A stretch of 64,000 nucleotides of DNA from Pseudorhodoplanes sinuspersici (GTDB taxonomy: Bacteria > Pseudomonadota > Alphaproteobacteria > Rhizobiales > Xanthobacteraceae): assembly GCF_002119765.1 (NCBI RefSeq), contig NZ_CP021112.1:5016501-5080500 (forward strand), written 5' to 3'. Both the position numbers and the translations under genes were made by a program. Below, one piece after another: positions 16,983 through 24,083 of this stretch. Each line of letters begins with the position of its first letter. The stretch's first letter is position 1. Below the pieces are notes generated by a model, which saw only the letters and a list, made by a program, of their open reading frames with translations, searched no databases and was not told the origin of the DNA.

Positions 16983-17455
16983 GAACACTCTTCCTTTTCT
17001 CTGGACCGTAGTGACGACAGAAGATCGGACCACATGTCGCGAGCGTGGATTGTGCTCACGAGGCGGAACAGAAACTCGCTTCGGGTGACGCCAAGTGACT
17101 TGGCGCGAGAGTGCACCGCGGCGGCAATCTCTGGCGATGTTGAGAAGGTGAGTTGATCGTACCGAGCGCGGCGAGGTCCGGATCGCGCAGCCGTTTCTTC
17201 CTTGATGCTGGCCGGCCGAAGCTTTTGCGTGGGCGCTGCAGTGGCGCGCGTCGCAAGCGGTCGAACCGGTGGAGGCGGCGCGACGACAATGTCCGACGGA
17301 ATCCACGAGAACTCGATCTCGTGGCGCCTGCAGACGCGTTTCAGAAACTCTTGGTCCCAGCCAAGCTTTTTGAGCACCTCTGCGGTTGAGGCCCCTTGCC
17401 CCACCATTGCGCGGATGTCGCGCACCGTTTCGCGTGTGTAAGGCGCTGCTGTCAT
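16979..17455 (-). CDS. Phage protein with helix-turn-helix and ribbon-helix-helix-like parts
   Basis: A 158-residue protein from the ATG at 17455, overlapping the ASCH gene stop (ATGA). Residues about 5-50 look like a small HTH (TVRDIRAMVGQGASTAEVLKKLGWDQEFLKRVCRRHEIEF). A Pro/Ala/Thr-rich linker follows, and the last 60 residues (LTFSTSPEIAAAVHSRAKSLGVTRSEFLFRLV) resemble a ribbon-helix-helix domain. It may be a DNA-binding regulator; the family is not known. Confidence 0.65.
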   Translation of the reverse strand: MTAAPYTRETVRDIRAMVGQGASTAEVLKKLGWDQEFLKRVCRRHEIEFSWIPSDIVVAPPPPVRPLATRATAAPTQKLRPASIKEETAARSGPRRARYDQLTFSTSPEIAAAVHSRAKSLGVTRSEFLFRLVSTIHARDMWSDLLSSLRSREKEECS

Positions 17456-17841
17456 GCTGGTACGCGCTCCAGATCGGCTGGCGCGGGCACGTCGAAGAAA
17501 CCGACCTGACCGCGGCATGGGATGAATGGAAGGGATTGGACGCCCTGCAGGACGAAGCCATGCGGGCCGAAGAACCAGGGCGAGGCCGACGCCTGGACGC
17601 AGTCACGAACGACCGCAGAGCCGACAATTCCGCCGCGCTCGAACTCGGTGGCGCGCGGCACGACCACTCTTTTCTCTGCCGCCATACGCAAAACGAAGTC
17701 GTATCCGTCGACGTCGAAGTTCTTGCTGGCATGAATCAGGAAGCGCCCTCGGAAGGCCGTCACCCAACTACGGTTTTCGATGTCTTTACCGAGACTTAGG
17801 ATTGCCCATGCCCACGGCTGTTTAAGAGAAAGCGCCTTCAT
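17452..17841 (-). CDS. ASCH domain protein
   Basis: A 129-residue protein from the ATG at 17841, overlapping the methyltransferase stop (ATGA). The N-terminus MKALSLKQPWAWAIL plus KDIENRSW and GRFLIHASK is the diagnostic ASCH beta-barrel pattern, an RNA- or nucleotide-binding fold; some members hydrolyse modified nucleosides. In phages ASCH genes lie near modification or replication genes, as here. Its partner or substrate cannot be told from the sequence. Confidence 0.83.
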   Translation of the reverse strand: MKALSLKQPWAWAILSLGKDIENRSWVTAFRGRFLIHASKNFDVDGYDFVLRMAAEKRVVVPRATEFERGGIVGSAVVRDCVQASASPWFFGPHGFVLQGVQSLPFIPCRGQVGFFDVPAPADLERVPA

Positions 17842-19076
17842 GACGCCTCCCCGTGTTGATCCGCTATCTGCGGACGACGTCGATCGAGGCATGCCGGGAT
17901 TTCCAGATCATCGTATGAGCCCGCGCCTGTAACACCGGGCTCGGTGGCGCCAGGCGCGGGCTCCACGACGGGTTCCGGGCCGTCGTGTTCGATGATTTCG
18001 CCGGTCTCCGGGTCGAAAGACTCATCGCAGATAGACGCGAATTGCTCGCGCGAAATTTCATTGCCCCATGTCACCCAACCCTCGCGCGGCCGGCGCGCAT
18101 AGATTTCGAGATAGGGGCCGTCGACCAAACGCATGATCCGTTCGTGGATCTCGTCGGGCTTGCGACTGTGCTCCATCACGGGATGAACAATAAGTTGGCG
18201 CACATCAGCATGAATGCGCTGCGGATGCCCGCGCGTGGCAAGCCAGCAATCCTCAGGGTTCGATCGGGTCCAGTAGCCCTGCCCCATATGCCAGCCTTGA
18301 CCGGACTCGTTTTCCTTCGCCCAGGTGAAGGCCGTCGTCTTATGTTCGAAGCCCCAATGCTCGATCAGTTCGAATGCCCATTTCGGGCACCAATCGACCA
18401 TCCACATGAACATTGCGCAGTCAGCATCGGCCAGTTCCGCAAGCGGCAACGCCTTGATCGGATCGAGCCCGGTCGTGGTGTAATGCTCGCCGGCCGAACG
18501 TCCTTCGCCTTTTTCGCTGCGCGCCACAAACTTCCATGGCGGATCAATCAGGATGGCCTTGAACTTGCGGCCGGCAGCGATGAGCGCGTGCAGGTCTTCA
18601 ACATCGCAGCCATGGTGCACGCGCGCGGCATGATCCGCCTTCGCTTTCTCTTTCTTGTCCCTGCCAACCAAATCAAGAGAGACACGAACACGACTGGCGC
18701 TCATGTCGTGACGCATACGGGCAATCATGGCCTCGAACGCTCGATCGGCTATGCCGCCGACTTTTTGCGCGCGGCTTGAGAGCTTTTTGTCGACACCAAG
18801 GTCAGCCAGCTTCACAACGGAAACCGGTTCCTCATCGGTACCGGTTTTTCGAGGTCGGCCGCCGCGGTGAAGGTCGAGTTCCCTGATCAGGATTCCCATG
18901 CGGCGTTCGGCGCGCACGCGAATTTCGGCGGCATCGACCTCGAGCTGCACGTCATCCGCCATGCGCGCGTAGATGCGCACCGCCTCAGCTTTGTCATGGA
19001 TGCCCTTAACCTCGTCGATCGTCCGGCATTCAGCTAGGGCCGCCTTTGCAGTCTCGTATCGGATGAGTGCTGTCAT
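17838..19076 (-). CDS. MT-A70 family adenine N6-methyltransferase
   Basis: A 412-residue protein. Residues about 1-140 are a helical N-terminal part common to phage relatives (ALIRYETAKAALAECRTIDEVKGIHDKAEAVRIYA, then an Arg-rich AEIRVRAERRMG). The methyltransferase begins near 150 with the catalytic DPPW at 178-181, then a conserved TWAKENESGQGWHMGQGYW and the SRKPDEIHERI motif. It should methylate adenine N6 in DNA, probably to protect phage DNA from restriction or to mark it. The acidic Pro-rich C-terminal 50 residues look disordered. Confidence 0.9.
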   Translation of the reverse strand: MTALIRYETAKAALAECRTIDEVKGIHDKAEAVRIYARMADDVQLEVDAAEIRVRAERRMGILIRELDLHRGGRPRKTGTDEEPVSVVKLADLGVDKKLSSRAQKVGGIADRAFEAMIARMRHDMSASRVRVSLDLVGRDKKEKAKADHAARVHHGCDVEDLHALIAAGRKFKAILIDPPWKFVARSEKGEGRSAGEHYTTTGLDPIKALPLAELADADCAMFMWMVDWCPKWAFELIEHWGFEHKTTAFTWAKENESGQGWHMGQGYWTRSNPEDCWLATRGHPQRIHADVRQLIVHPVMEHSRKPDEIHERIMRLVDGPYLEIYARRPREGWVTWGNEISREQFASICDESFDPETGEIIEHDGPEPVVEPAPGATEPGVTGAGSYDDLEIPACLDRRRPQIADQHGEAS

Positions 19077-19079
19077 GCG

Positions 19080-20177
19080 TCACGCTCGGCATGGCATGAT
19101 GACGGAGACGAAATCGGCATCATCCGGGCTTGTGATCCGCGCAGGGTCGCCGGGGCCGTCGAAATGCAGCCGCGCTATCTTGCCGCCTGATGCCTCGATC
19201 AGCCTGCGCACGTAACCGGATTGGAACGCAATCTCTCCGGCATCACGGCCCGTGCAATCGCAAGCGATTTCCTCATTGCCTTCACCAAATTCGGTGCGGC
19301 GGCTGATGAGGATTCGGTCCGAATCCCTTTCCCAAGAGATCCGGATTGTGGCGGCTCGCTCAGCTTCGCCAGCGGCCGCAAGACGCGTGATGGCCTCATC
19401 AATGTCCGAAACCTCAACTGTGAACGGCACCGGTGCTGACTGCGGAATGACGGGCAGATAGTCCGGGAACGTCGCATCCACAATTTTGCTGACAAAGCGT
19501 CTCTTGCCGGATTCTGCCTCAATGAGGGTCGAAGACACGCGGAGCGTCACGTCGCCATCGCCGGCTAACCGGACAATCTCGGAGCAGGCCTCATCAGGAA
19601 TAATAATGCCATCGAAACGCGGGATATCGACTTCGACGCTGGTGCGTATTAGCGTATGGCCATCCGTCGCGCAGGCCAGGATGCGGCCCTTTTCGTGATG
19701 GAGGAATAGCCCGCAAATATGCGGGCGGGATTGCTCCTGAGAAATTGCCGGTGCGGGTATCTTAAGCAGGCGCTGTAATTGCTTCCCGGTGAGCGTGATT
19801 TCCTGCGCATCTCTCAATTCGAAAGCGGGCGGGAAGTCAGCAGCGGGAAGGCCTGCGAAGGTATAGATGGAGCGGCCGGCGCGCACCTTCGCGCTCTTGT
19901 CGTCGGCTTCGATTTTGATCTGACCACCCGTAGGCAGACCCGATACAAGTTTGTTAAGACGGTCGCCGGGAATCGTGAACGCGCCGGGCTCGCTGACCTC
20001 GCACGGCATCTCGACAATGCTGCAGGCCTGCAGATCGTTGCCTGTCAGGCGAAGCTTCTGCCCTTCTGCGTTGAGAAGTATGTGAGCAAGGATCGGAACG
20101 CTCTTGCCGTGCTTGGTTCGGCCGATGACGGCCGCCAAAGATTCCTTCAGCGCATCACGCTCGCACAGAATTTTCAT
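19080..20177 (-). CDS. dnaN: DNA polymerase III beta subunit (sliding clamp), phage-encoded
   Basis: A 365-residue protein, the usual clamp length (E. coli 366). It has the three-domain beta-clamp pattern: N-terminal MKILCERDALKESLAAVIGRT, the second domain with FLHHEKGRILACATDGHTLIRTSV, the DATFPDYLPVIPQ motif near 235, and a C-terminal SVIMPCRA corresponding to the clamp's terminal strand. The upstream gene overlaps by ATGA. It is likely to tether host or phage polymerase on phage DNA. A clamp inside a prophage early operon is uncommon. Confidence 0.92.
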   Translation of the reverse strand: MKILCERDALKESLAAVIGRTKHGKSVPILAHILLNAEGQKLRLTGNDLQACSIVEMPCEVSEPGAFTIPGDRLNKLVSGLPTGGQIKIEADDKSAKVRAGRSIYTFAGLPAADFPPAFELRDAQEITLTGKQLQRLLKIPAPAISQEQSRPHICGLFLHHEKGRILACATDGHTLIRTSVEVDIPRFDGIIIPDEACSEIVRLAGDGDVTLRVSSTLIEAESGKRRFVSKIVDATFPDYLPVIPQSAPVPFTVEVSDIDEAITRLAAAGEAERAATIRISWERDSDRILISRRTEFGEGNEEIACDCTGRDAGEIAFQSGYVRRLIEASGGKIARLHFDGPGDPARITSPDDADFVSVIMPCRA

Positions 20178-20578
20178 GCGGCGACCCCGTGCTTCTCCGC
20201 CATAGCTGCGGCGTATCGCTGCTGGCAGACTTCAACCGAGGAAAACTTCGGCGCCGCGGCGCAACGCAATCGGAATTGCGCTTCATCGGCATCACCCAAG
20301 CGCGCGTAGTAATCGGCCTCGGCAATCAGGTCAGAAACGACATTCTTCTTGCGCAGCGAATGACTTGCTAAAATCTCTTGGGCCATTTCCATCTCCCCAT
20401 CTTCGATTGCTTCCAGTGCTGCAGTTGCGTCGCGCGCAGCTGTGCACTCGATGCAAAGACCTTCTTCATCGTCCTCTTCGGAAAAACCCTGAAGCTCCGC
20501 GCCGCAATCGCTGCACAGAGGCTCATCGTCGCAATCTTCGTCGAGCAAAAATCCGCAGTGCGGGCATTTGTCAGTCAT
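20174..20578 (-). CDS. Zinc-ribbon phage protein
   Basis: A 134-residue protein from the ATG at 20578, overlapping its upstream neighbour (ATGA). The N-terminus has CPHCGFLLDEDCDDEPLCSDCG, four paired cysteines of a zinc ribbon, and a second CIEC motif follows near 44. The rest is a helical, Ala/Glu-rich segment. No enzyme motif is visible. It may bind nucleic acid or protein partners in early infection. Confidence 0.7.
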   Translation of the reverse strand: MTDKCPHCGFLLDEDCDDEPLCSDCGAELQGFSEEDDEEGLCIECTAARDATAALEAIEDGEMEMAQEILASHSLRKKNVVSDLIAEADYYARLGDADEAQFRLRCAAAPKFSSVEVCQQRYAAAMAEKHGVAA

Positions 20579-20763
20579 GCGTCGCACTCCGCATCCACGT
20601 ATGCGCCAACGATGGCGCGTGCGGCTTCCAGCTCATTGCAACGCCATTCCTTGGCGAGCTCGCAAACACGGTTAAAATCTCGCGGCTCAAGAATGCTCTT
20701 GAGCAACCCAAGGGCTGCCGGCGTAGCGGGGCGTGGCGCCTGAAAAAGGATGACCTGCGCCAT
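20575..20763 (-). CDS. Small helical phage protein
   Basis: A 62-residue protein from the ATG at 20763. Both ends overlap neighbouring genes by ATGA, the pattern of this operon, which supports this start over a longer frame that reads into the cupin-like gene. The sequence is an N-terminal strand (AQVILFQAPRP) followed by two helices. No family was recognised. Confidence 0.65.
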   Translation of the reverse strand: MAQVILFQAPRPATPAALGLLKSILEPRDFNRVCELAKEWRCNELEAARAIVGAYVDAECDA

Positions 20764-21242
20764 CAGTCGCACCCTCGCCCGATGTCGCCCGGGTTCTTCG
20801 GATCGGTAAATTCCTTCCAGTGCCGCCAACCGTGCGGACAATGGAAACCCCACGCGCGAAGGCGCGGACCGGTGATGAACAGCGTCCAACATGGGCCGGC
20901 ATGCAGCTCAACGCGATGCGCCGACGACGCTCCGCGGAACTTGATGTTTCCCGCCTTGTAGACCTTGCGGACATTCACGCCGCCGGCTGGGATCGTGTGT
21001 TCGGTATACTCGCCCTTGAGCAGGATCGAGAGGTTCCACCACGGATGGTCGTGCAGCGCGCGATCGTCATCGGAGCGCAGGAAGTGGTGCAGGTAGATGT
21101 TGAACACCGGGTTGCGCGGGATCACGAACCAGCGGCGCATGTAAACGTCATCAAGCTTGCCGATGTTCACATCAGGCGGCCTCCGCGCGGCGACGCGCTG
21201 ACTGAGGCGGTAAACCCAAGGCGCAATCAAGGAAACAATCAT
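20763..21242 (-). CDS. Cupin-like phage protein
   Basis: A 159-residue protein. The core carries cupin-type metal residues in HHFLRSDDDRALHDHPWWN (two or three histidines), a SILLKGEYTEH strand and a later AHRVEL histidine, with a WGFHCPHGWRHW stretch near the end. This is a small beta-barrel found in several phages with unknown substrate. The N-terminus is hydrophobic but short, so secretion is unlikely. It overlaps the MazG-like gene by 4 bp. Confidence 0.68.
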   Translation of the reverse strand: MIVSLIAPWVYRLSQRVAARRPPDVNIGKLDDVYMRRWFVIPRNPVFNIYLHHFLRSDDDRALHDHPWWNLSILLKGEYTEHTIPAGGVNVRKVYKAGNIKFRGASSAHRVELHAGPCWTLFITGPRLRAWGFHCPHGWRHWKEFTDPKNPGDIGRGCD

Positions 21243-21760
21243 GCCGCAGCCTCCAACAGCCGCGTGCTGAGGCCGACCTTCTCCGACGTCGCGTTGAACT
21301 TTCGGACGATCGCCCCATCAAGATCGATGCCGTAAATATCGGCCAGCGCATAAGCGGTCCGGACAACAAGCAGGCACCGCGTTTCCAGAACATCAAATTC
21401 ACTATCTAGGACGGCATCGCACAGCCATCCCACTTGCTTGGCCAATTCGGCGCCGGCATGGGCGGCCGAGCCAAACCCGACCGGATAGCCGGTGTTGAGC
21501 GGAACGACAGCGCTCCGCCCCATCGCGATCAAGTCGACACAGATCACCACATCGGCGAGTTCTTCCGCCAATTGACCGACAGTTGCACGCGACCCCCGAA
21601 TGCCGAGACGCTCGCGCTCCAGCTTCTTGATCACGTTGCAGGCCTCGCCCATCTCACCGGCGAGTTCGTTGCAGCGGTACTCGATCGAGATGCCGCCGTT
21701 CTTGTCCCATTCATGCTGACGGGCACGGTTTGCCGCCCGAAGCGTGGTAAAGTCGCTCAC
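21239..21760 (-). CDS. MazG-like nucleotide pyrophosphohydrolase
   Basis: A 173-residue protein from a GTG at 21758-21760, chosen because GGAGG stands 7 bp upstream and the GTGA overlaps the stop of the upstream small gene; the longer frame begins with a very Arg/Pro-rich tail. It has the all-alpha NTP pyrophosphatase motif: E36-x-x-E39 in NELAGEMGEACNVIKKLERE and E67-x-x-D70 in LAEELADVVICVDLI. It probably hydrolyses NTPs or (p)ppGpp-like signals, a common phage activity. A 60-residue C-terminal domain follows. Confidence 0.82.
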   Translation of the reverse strand: MSDFTTLRAANRARQHEWDKNGGISIEYRCNELAGEMGEACNVIKKLERERLGIRGSRATVGQLAEELADVVICVDLIAMGRSAVVPLNTGYPVGFGSAAHAGAELAKQVGWLCDAVLDSEFDVLETRCLLVVRTAYALADIYGIDLDGAIVRKFNATSEKVGLSTRLLEAAA

Positions 21761-21879
21761 CGCGCCGCCTCCGCCATTCGATAACCGGTCTTTTGCGAGG
21801 CTTTCTCCAGTCCGCTGATGCAAAGACAGAAGAGCAAGCCGCCGATTCCGGCGATGATGATGTCGCGGATGCTGAACAT
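21757..21879 (-). CDS. Small single-pass membrane protein
   Basis: A 40-residue frame from the ATG at 21879, ending in a GTGA overlap with the MazG-like gene. Residues about 7-22 (IIIAGIGGLLFCLCISGL) are a hydrophobic membrane segment after a short charged start. The tight overlaps on both sides suggest a genuine gene. Function unknown. Confidence 0.55.
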   Translation of the reverse strand: MFSIRDIIIAGIGGLLFCLCISGLEKASQKTGYRMAEAAR

Positions 21880-21977
21880 CACGACACCTCGCGACCGGCC
21901 AAGTATTCAATCGCGAAGATGACGGCGCCGATGGCCAGCGCCAGCGCGACGGAGCACGCAAGCGGAATGACAATCAT
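21879..21977 (-). CDS. Very small membrane protein
   Basis: A 32-residue frame from the ATG at 21977, sharing one base with the next gene's start (TGATG). Residues 2 to about 25 are almost wholly hydrophobic (VIPLACSVALALAIGAVIFAI), a single membrane segment, followed by an acidic end. It forms a tandem pair with the next small membrane protein. Confidence 0.5.
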   Translation of the reverse strand: MIVIPLACSVALALAIGAVIFAIEYLAGREVS

Positions 21978-22192
21978 GATGATCGCCCTCCGGTCACCGC
22001 GGCATTGCCGGCGTCGACAAGCTGCTGCTCGGTAAAGATACCGTCGACGATCTGCAGCTTCTCGTTCAGCCACGACACTTTGTATGCGTTCGGCGCGTCG
22101 ACGAAATCGGATCGGCCCGATATGCGGCCCTGGACCCCGCCCGTGGCAGGCACAGTGACGCACTGCGATTTCTTAAATTTGTAAGCGCTCAT
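21974..22192 (-). CDS. Small early phage protein
   Basis: A 72-residue protein from the ATG at 22192, which has the strong ribosome-binding site GGGGGAAAG. The sequence (KFKKSQCVTVPATGGVQGRISGR, then WLNEKLQIVDGIFTEQQL) is beta-rich and soluble. It overlaps the following gene by 4 bp. No family was recognised. Confidence 0.65.
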   Translation of the reverse strand: MSAYKFKKSQCVTVPATGGVQGRISGRSDFVDAPNAYKVSWLNEKLQIVDGIFTEQQLVDAGNAAVTGGRSS

Positions 22193-22265
22193 GCGCTTTC
22201 CCCCGATGAACGGATGAATTCTCAAACGCGGGACGCAACAGAACGCTACAAACACAAGAAATTCG

Positions 22266-22292
22266 CTGGCCCCGGCTGTTAACCGGGGCCAG
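22266..22292. repeat. 10-bp perfect inverted repeat, terminator-like
   Basis: CTGGCCCCGG and CCGGGGCCAG are separated by 7 nt that include the stop codon of the upstream minus-strand gene. No strong T run follows on either strand, so it is a hairpin of uncertain role; weak termination or mRNA stabilisation is possible. Confidence 0.45.
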
Positions 22293-22626
22293 ATTCGCTC
22301 AACATCTCCGGTGCCAACTCGGAAGATGAGGAACAAAGATGCTGAATGGCCTGCTCGACAAGTGCGAGATCGTGATTGTCTGCCCGCAGTGCAGCGAGCA
22401 ACTCGTCAAGTCCATCGGATGGCTTCGCAACCAGGGTCAGTTCGCCTGCGATTGCGGCGCCGCGTTCGATACGAATCAGCTTGCGGCCGATATCAGGAAG
22501 GTTGAGAAGTCGGTCGAGGATTTCGGGACGAAGGTCGGCAAGCTTCGGCATTAAGCTCAAAAGCTCAGCACACGCCGCGCTGATCTGTTCACTATTCAAG
22601 CGAATGTGGGTGACAAGCGTCGCCAT
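22279..22626 (-). CDS. Helical early phage protein (antisense to a zinc-ribbon frame)
   Basis: A 115-residue protein, Leu/Ala/Glu-rich and helical throughout, without motifs. Its ATG at 22626 overlaps the upstream stop (TAATG), which supports translation in the operon. The region 22339-22554 is also open on the plus strand, where it encodes a convincing zinc-ribbon-type protein, so one of the two may not be expressed, or the locus holds a true antisense pair. Confidence 0.5.
   Translation of the reverse strand: MATLVTHIRLNSEQISAACAELLSLMPKLADLRPEILDRLLNLPDIGRKLIRIERGAAIAGELTLVAKPSDGLDELLAALRADNHDLALVEQAIQHLCSSSSELAPEMLSESGPG
22339..22554 (+). CDS. Zinc-ribbon small protein, opposite to the operon
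   Basis: A 71-residue frame preceded by AGGAAC. It contains a CPQC pair (residues 15-18), a downstream C-D-C pair (37-39), and then a charged helical end (IRKVEKSVEDFGTKVGKL). This architecture (CxxC, ~20 residues, CxC, helix) matches small zinc-ribbon proteins common in Rhizobiales. It is the only plus-strand gene candidate inside the minus-strand early operon and is fully antisense to 22279-22626. Confidence 0.5.
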   Translation: MLNGLLDKCEIVIVCPQCSEQLVKSIGWLRNQGQFACDCGAAFDTNQLAADIRKVEKSVEDFGTKVGKLRH

Positions 22627-22895
22627 TATAGGATCTCCTCGAGCTGGAGACCGTCGTCGCAGGCCTCGCTCACACCGAGCGCTTCGACCGGCCTGAACCG
22701 TGATGACCGGAAGAAACCGGACTGCGATGGCGCTTTGGCGCCGATCACGCGAACACCATAGGCGCCGAACTCATCGACGAAATCGTTCAGCGCGGTGATG
22801 ATGTATTCGCGACCGAGCACGAGCCCGGTCGGATCGTCACCATGCATTGGCGCCGCATCGATACACTCGGCAGGAAATCCGATGCGGAGCGTCAT
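22626..22895 (-). CDS. Small early phage protein
   Basis: An 89-residue protein with a beta-rich core (LVLGREYIITALNDFVDEFGAYGVRVIG) and the segment SGFFRSSRFRPVEAL, a pattern repeated in many tailed-phage small proteins of unknown function. It overlaps the upstream gene by ATGA and the downstream gene by TAATG. Acidic C-terminus. Confidence 0.72.
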   Translation of the reverse strand: MTLRIGFPAECIDAAPMHGDDPTGLVLGREYIITALNDFVDEFGAYGVRVIGAKAPSQSGFFRSSRFRPVEALGVSEACDDGLQLEEIL

Positions 22896-23302
22896 GCGAG
22901 GCTCCTCCGGAAACCTGCCGGCGGCGTCAGTCCGCTATCCAGGGAGCGATCTTTAAGGCCATCGCCTCGCAGGCCCGCGCGCCGCTGACTCCGCATGAGA
23001 TCAATAGTCGGGCGATGGAAGTCCGGATCGGTTTGAACCAGGAGGCTTTCGAGCCGTTCGATCCTGATCCTGAGTTCCGATAGTTCATTGCGCGCTGCCT
23101 CTCGTCGTTTTTTCTCTAACGCAGACGCAACACACTCGACTTCCTCATCCGAAACTGTTCGGGCCTTGCCATACCAAAGGTCAAAGGTCCGCCAATAAGC
23201 GAGGCCGGCCCGGCGCGCAGCACGCTGAATAACGACTGCGATCTTTTCACCGCGGTCGACAGGCTCGGAAAGTTCACGGAGAGCTGTAGCAATATCGGTC
23301 AT
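22892..23302 (-). CDS. First gene of the leftward early operon, helical phage protein
   Basis: A 136-residue protein from the ATG at 23302, with GGGAGG 6 bp upstream. The N-terminus (AVVIQRAARRAGLAYWRTFDLWYGKARTVSDEE) is typical of small Rhizobiales phage regulatory-like proteins; the centre is a charged helix or coiled coil (SALEKKRREAARNELSELRIRIERLESLL). The ribosome-binding site lies inside an inverted repeat, so its translation may be controlled. Function unknown. Confidence 0.7.
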   Translation of the reverse strand: MTDIATALRELSEPVDRGEKIAVVIQRAARRAGLAYWRTFDLWYGKARTVSDEEVECVASALEKKRREAARNELSELRIRIERLESLLVQTDPDFHRPTIDLMRSQRRAGLRGDGLKDRSLDSGLTPPAGFRRSLA

Positions 23303-23308
23303 TTGCGA

Positions 23309-23329
23309 CCTCCCATCATTTTTGGGAGG
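23309..23329 (-). promoter_or_regulatory. Inverted repeat covering the ribosome-binding site of the early operon
   Basis: CCTCCCA and TGGGAGG are separated by 7 nt. On the minus-strand mRNA the 3' arm contains the GGGAGG ribosome-binding site of the first early gene, so the hairpin could block translation. It can also be read as an operator that shares the TGGGAG half-site with the next palindrome. Confidence 0.6.
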
Positions 23330-23339
23330 CCCCACCGAT

Positions 23340-23359
23340 ATTGGGAGAGCGCTCCCAAT
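23340..23359. promoter_or_regulatory. Operator-like palindrome upstream of the early operon
   Basis: ATTGGGAG and CTCCCAAT form perfect 8-bp arms with a 4-nt centre, 38 bp before the first early start codon. This is a typical repressor operator shape. The half-site differs from the ATTTC/GAAAT sites beside the cI-like gene, so a second regulator may bind. Confidence 0.55.
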
Positions 23360-23453
23360 GCGTTCGATGCATGGTTTTCACATGAACGCACGGACACAAC
23401 AAAACGCCTTGGTGAATTCTGATCTGCGGACGGCCGCCTCCAAGGTCCGCGGA

Positions 23454-23496
23454 GCGCGCGGGCAATCATCGAGTCCCGTGTGGATTGCCCGCGCGC
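23454..23496. repeat. 14-bp perfect hairpin
   Basis: GCGCGCGGGCAATC and GATTGCCCGCGCGC flank a 15-nt loop. No T run follows on either strand, so it is not a standard terminator. It is the first of a series of hairpins between the early operon and the small gene at 23649. Confidence 0.7.
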
Positions 23497-23535
23497 AGCA
23501 ATTGAAGAGCCGGTCAGATGGCCGGTAAAATGGAA

Positions 23536-23841
23536 GTGAGCCACTGTCGGCCCCCATTCAACGCGTTGTGCAACGCGACCTGTGGGCTCGCCACAGGTTG
23601 GACGGCCAGGGTTAAGCCTGGCTGCGTTGAACTGCGGAGGCACGAGCCATGCGCAAGCGTGGCCCGGGACCAAAGCACCAGCATGTTCGCAAGTATGCGC
23701 GCTGGGTCGATGGAAAGCGCAAGCGAGTGGGCGACCACAAGCGCGGCGCAGATCCTGAACCGGTTCGCAAGAAGAGCGAAGATCAACTGGACTTTGGTTT
23801 CTGAAGGGTCTCACACACCCGACAGACCGACAGTGGCTCAC
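23536..23841. repeat. 15-bp inverted repeat flanking a small gene and hairpins
   Basis: GTGAGCCACTGTCGG at 23536-23550 recurs inverted and exact at 23827-23841. Between them lie three smaller perfect hairpins (CGCGTTG/CAACGCG at 23562-23577, ACCTGTGG/CCACAGGT at 23578-23598, GCCAGG/CCTGGC at 23605-23622) and the gene at 23649-23804. The arrangement resembles a small mobile or structured cassette but no transposase is present. Confidence 0.6.
23649..23804 (+). CDS. Small basic protein
   Basis: A 51-residue, strongly basic protein (MRKRGPGPKHQHVRKYARW, then GKRKRVGDHKRG) with an acidic tail ending QLDFGF. GGAGG stands 8 bp before the ATG, a clear ribosome-binding site. It may bind nucleic acid. 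It lies between the arms of a 15-bp inverted repeat. Confidence 0.6.
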   Translation: MRKRGPGPKHQHVRKYARWVDGKRKRVGDHKRGADPEPVRKKSEDQLDFGF

Positions 23842-23906
23842 CAACTCAACGCAACCAAACACTGACAACGCCAGCGCATCCGCGCATGACGAAGGAGAAC
23901 GATTGA

Positions 23907-24083
23907 ATGGCGAAGAAAGCGAAGTCGAAGAACACGAACGGAGCGCATGTCTGCCGTTTGCGCGTGCTGCGCGGACGCAAAGCACCGCACGGTCCGAACG
24001 GTTCGCGAATAAAGATTGAATTGGATTTGGATCAGCGATCTTCGCTTGGCGTCGCTGCACAAATCCTTCGGCTGTCGCGCTGA
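23907..24083 (+). CDS. Small basic protein
   Basis: A 58-residue frame after AAGGAG at 9-bp spacing. The N-terminal 13 residues are Lys-rich (MAKKAKSKNTNG), followed by an Arg-rich RLRVLRGRKAPHG and a C-terminal helix. It follows the other small basic gene in the same direction, so the two may be co-transcribed. No family recognised. Confidence 0.5.
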   Translation: MAKKAKSKNTNGAHVCRLRVLRGRKAPHGPNGSRIKIELDLDQRSSLGVAAQILRLSR

